The notes under the pieces were generated by a model that did not search any database, was not told the DNA's origin, and saw nothing but the letters and a program-made list of their open reading frames with translations. This document shows, one piece after another, positions 63,478-64,000 of a stretch of DNA of 64,000 bases. Within the stretch, counting starts at the first letter, position 1. Every line of letters starts with the position of its first letter. Origin of the DNA: JBALVT01 sp045110675 (lineage in GTDB: Bacteria > Pseudomonadota > Gammaproteobacteria > Pseudomonadales > Halieaceae); the NCBI GenBank assembly GCA_045110675.1, contig JBGCGJ010000021.1, positions 1 to 64,000 on the forward strand, written 5' to 3'. Both the position numbers and the translations under genes were made by a program.

Positions 63478-64000
63478 ATGCCTATCCGCAAAAACGTCAC
63501 CACACTAACGCTGGCCCTGATGGCCACAGCCTGCGCTGATCAATATCAACACGAGCCGGTTGTTATTGAACAGAGCGAAATCCGCGCGCAAACCGCCCCG
63601 CCGCTGAACGACGAAGCAGCAACGGCAGCACACAAGCAGCAGATCACTGAGTACGAAGCCAAGGAGGCCCGTTCGCAGCCTGGACCAATCAACGCCCAGA
63701 ATCTCCCGATAGCGGAGGTTGCGCGGCCCGAGCGGCTCGAGCAATACAGCGCCGTAAAGGCCAAACCCTCGCACCACGGCGTCGCGATGGCCGCTGATGC
63801 GATCGGGCTGTACCCGTCTCAATCCATTGATCGTGAACACTACCTTCACTATGAAGAGAGCCCGGTCAAATTAGTGGTCGAGGATCCGGTATCGACCTTC
63901 AGTATCGATGTCGACACCGCCAGCTATGCCAACATCCGGCGTATGATCGTAAAAGAGGGTCGCCTACCCCCTTCAGATGCTGTGAGGCTGGAGGAAATGA
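63478..64000 (+). CDS. Von Willebrand factor type A domain lipoprotein, N-terminal part
   Basis: The first 174 codons are in the window and the gene continues past the right edge. A signal peptide ends in a lipobox-like TLALMATAC (Cys19). A Gln/Ala/Glu-rich linker leads into PVSTFSIDVDTASYANIRRM and LPPSDAVRLEEM, the N-terminal signature of YfbK-type proteins (von Willebrand factor N-terminal domain), which is normally followed by the VWA domain and DUF3520. It is an envelope lipoprotein of unknown function. CAGGAG lies ten bases before the ATG. Confidence 0.92.
   Translation, partial: MPIRKNVTTLTLALMATACADQYQHEPVVIEQSEIRAQTAPPLNDEAATAAHKQQITEYEAKEARSQPGPINAQNLPIAEVARPERLEQYSAVKAKPSHHGVAMAADAIGLYPSQSIDREHYLHYEESPVKLVVEDPVSTFSIDVDTASYANIRRMIVKEGRLPPSDAVRLEEM

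Noticed and set aside
1..64000. tRNA, rRNA, transposase or integrase genes
   Set aside because: I looked for tRNA-like clover patterns near gene ends and for transposase motifs in all coding frames and found none that I could support.

Overview
The window is chromosomal DNA from a Gram-negative bacterium, most probably a marine or aquatic gammaproteobacterium of the Cellvibrionales/Halieaceae type. The inference rests on gene content only: ybbA-ybbP next to tesA, hrpB, ygiQ, ytfJ, a TonB-dependent receptor, DUF3604 and YkvA proteins, the PuuD-type urate hydroxylase, and several lipoproteins with clear lipoboxes. Genes are densely packed on both strands. I saw no tRNA, rRNA, insertion sequence, prophage or CRISPR array.

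Layout. (1) 1-8506, minus: one very large secreted protein with six fibronectin-III-like modules, an SpvB-type domain, FG-GAP/VCBS-like repeats, RHS/YD repeats and an RHS core. Its C-terminal tip runs off the left edge. (2) 8692-15138: a small secreted protein, a DUF7064/7065-like protein divergent from a PEP-utilising phosphotransferase, and a TonB-dependent receptor. (3) 15255-35154: mostly household genes: YbbAP-TesA, a PhzF-like enzyme, a voltage-gated K+ channel with a C-terminal zinc ribbon, YgiQ, YtfJ, an RND adaptor and pump, a SPOR lipoprotein, HrpB, NnrU, a transglutaminase-like protein and two oxidoreductases. (4) 35381-48767: acyltransferase, MATE pump, two adjacent putative membrane proteases (HEXXH and retropepsin-like), a repeat lipoprotein, ChaC-like and nitronate monooxygenase-like enzymes, a sulfatase-modifying-factor-like protein, a lipoprotein hydrolase, a BrxR/CapW-like WYL regulator, a DUF3604 lipoprotein and a YkvA protein. 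(5) 48768-49295: a 528-bp gene-free stretch dominated by two large palindromic elements of one family, in opposite orientation. (6) 49296-50027: a FetB-like permease without its ATPase.

(7) 50303-61261 is the best-defined system: a tightly packed ten-gene plus-strand operon, xdhA-xdhB-xdhC-allB-alc-uraD-uraH-allA-guaD-puuD. It encodes guanine to xanthine (GuaD), xanthine to urate (XdhABC), urate to 5-hydroxyisourate (PuuD, a membrane urate hydroxylase with a C-terminal cytochrome c domain), then UraH and UraD to allantoin, AllB to allantoate, and Alc and AllA to glyoxylate and urea. It is followed by two divergent phosphoribosyltransferase genes, plausibly purine salvage, and a RutR-like TetR regulator. 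The window closes inside a von Willebrand factor A family lipoprotein.

The points most worth a second look are the palindromic element pair at 48944-49232, the 22-bp hairpin that contains a start codon at 41616-41665, the orphan BrxR/CapW-like regulator with its inverted repeat, the paired phosphoribosyltransferases beside the purine operon, and the secreted FN3-SpvB-RHS giant whose tip lies outside the window.
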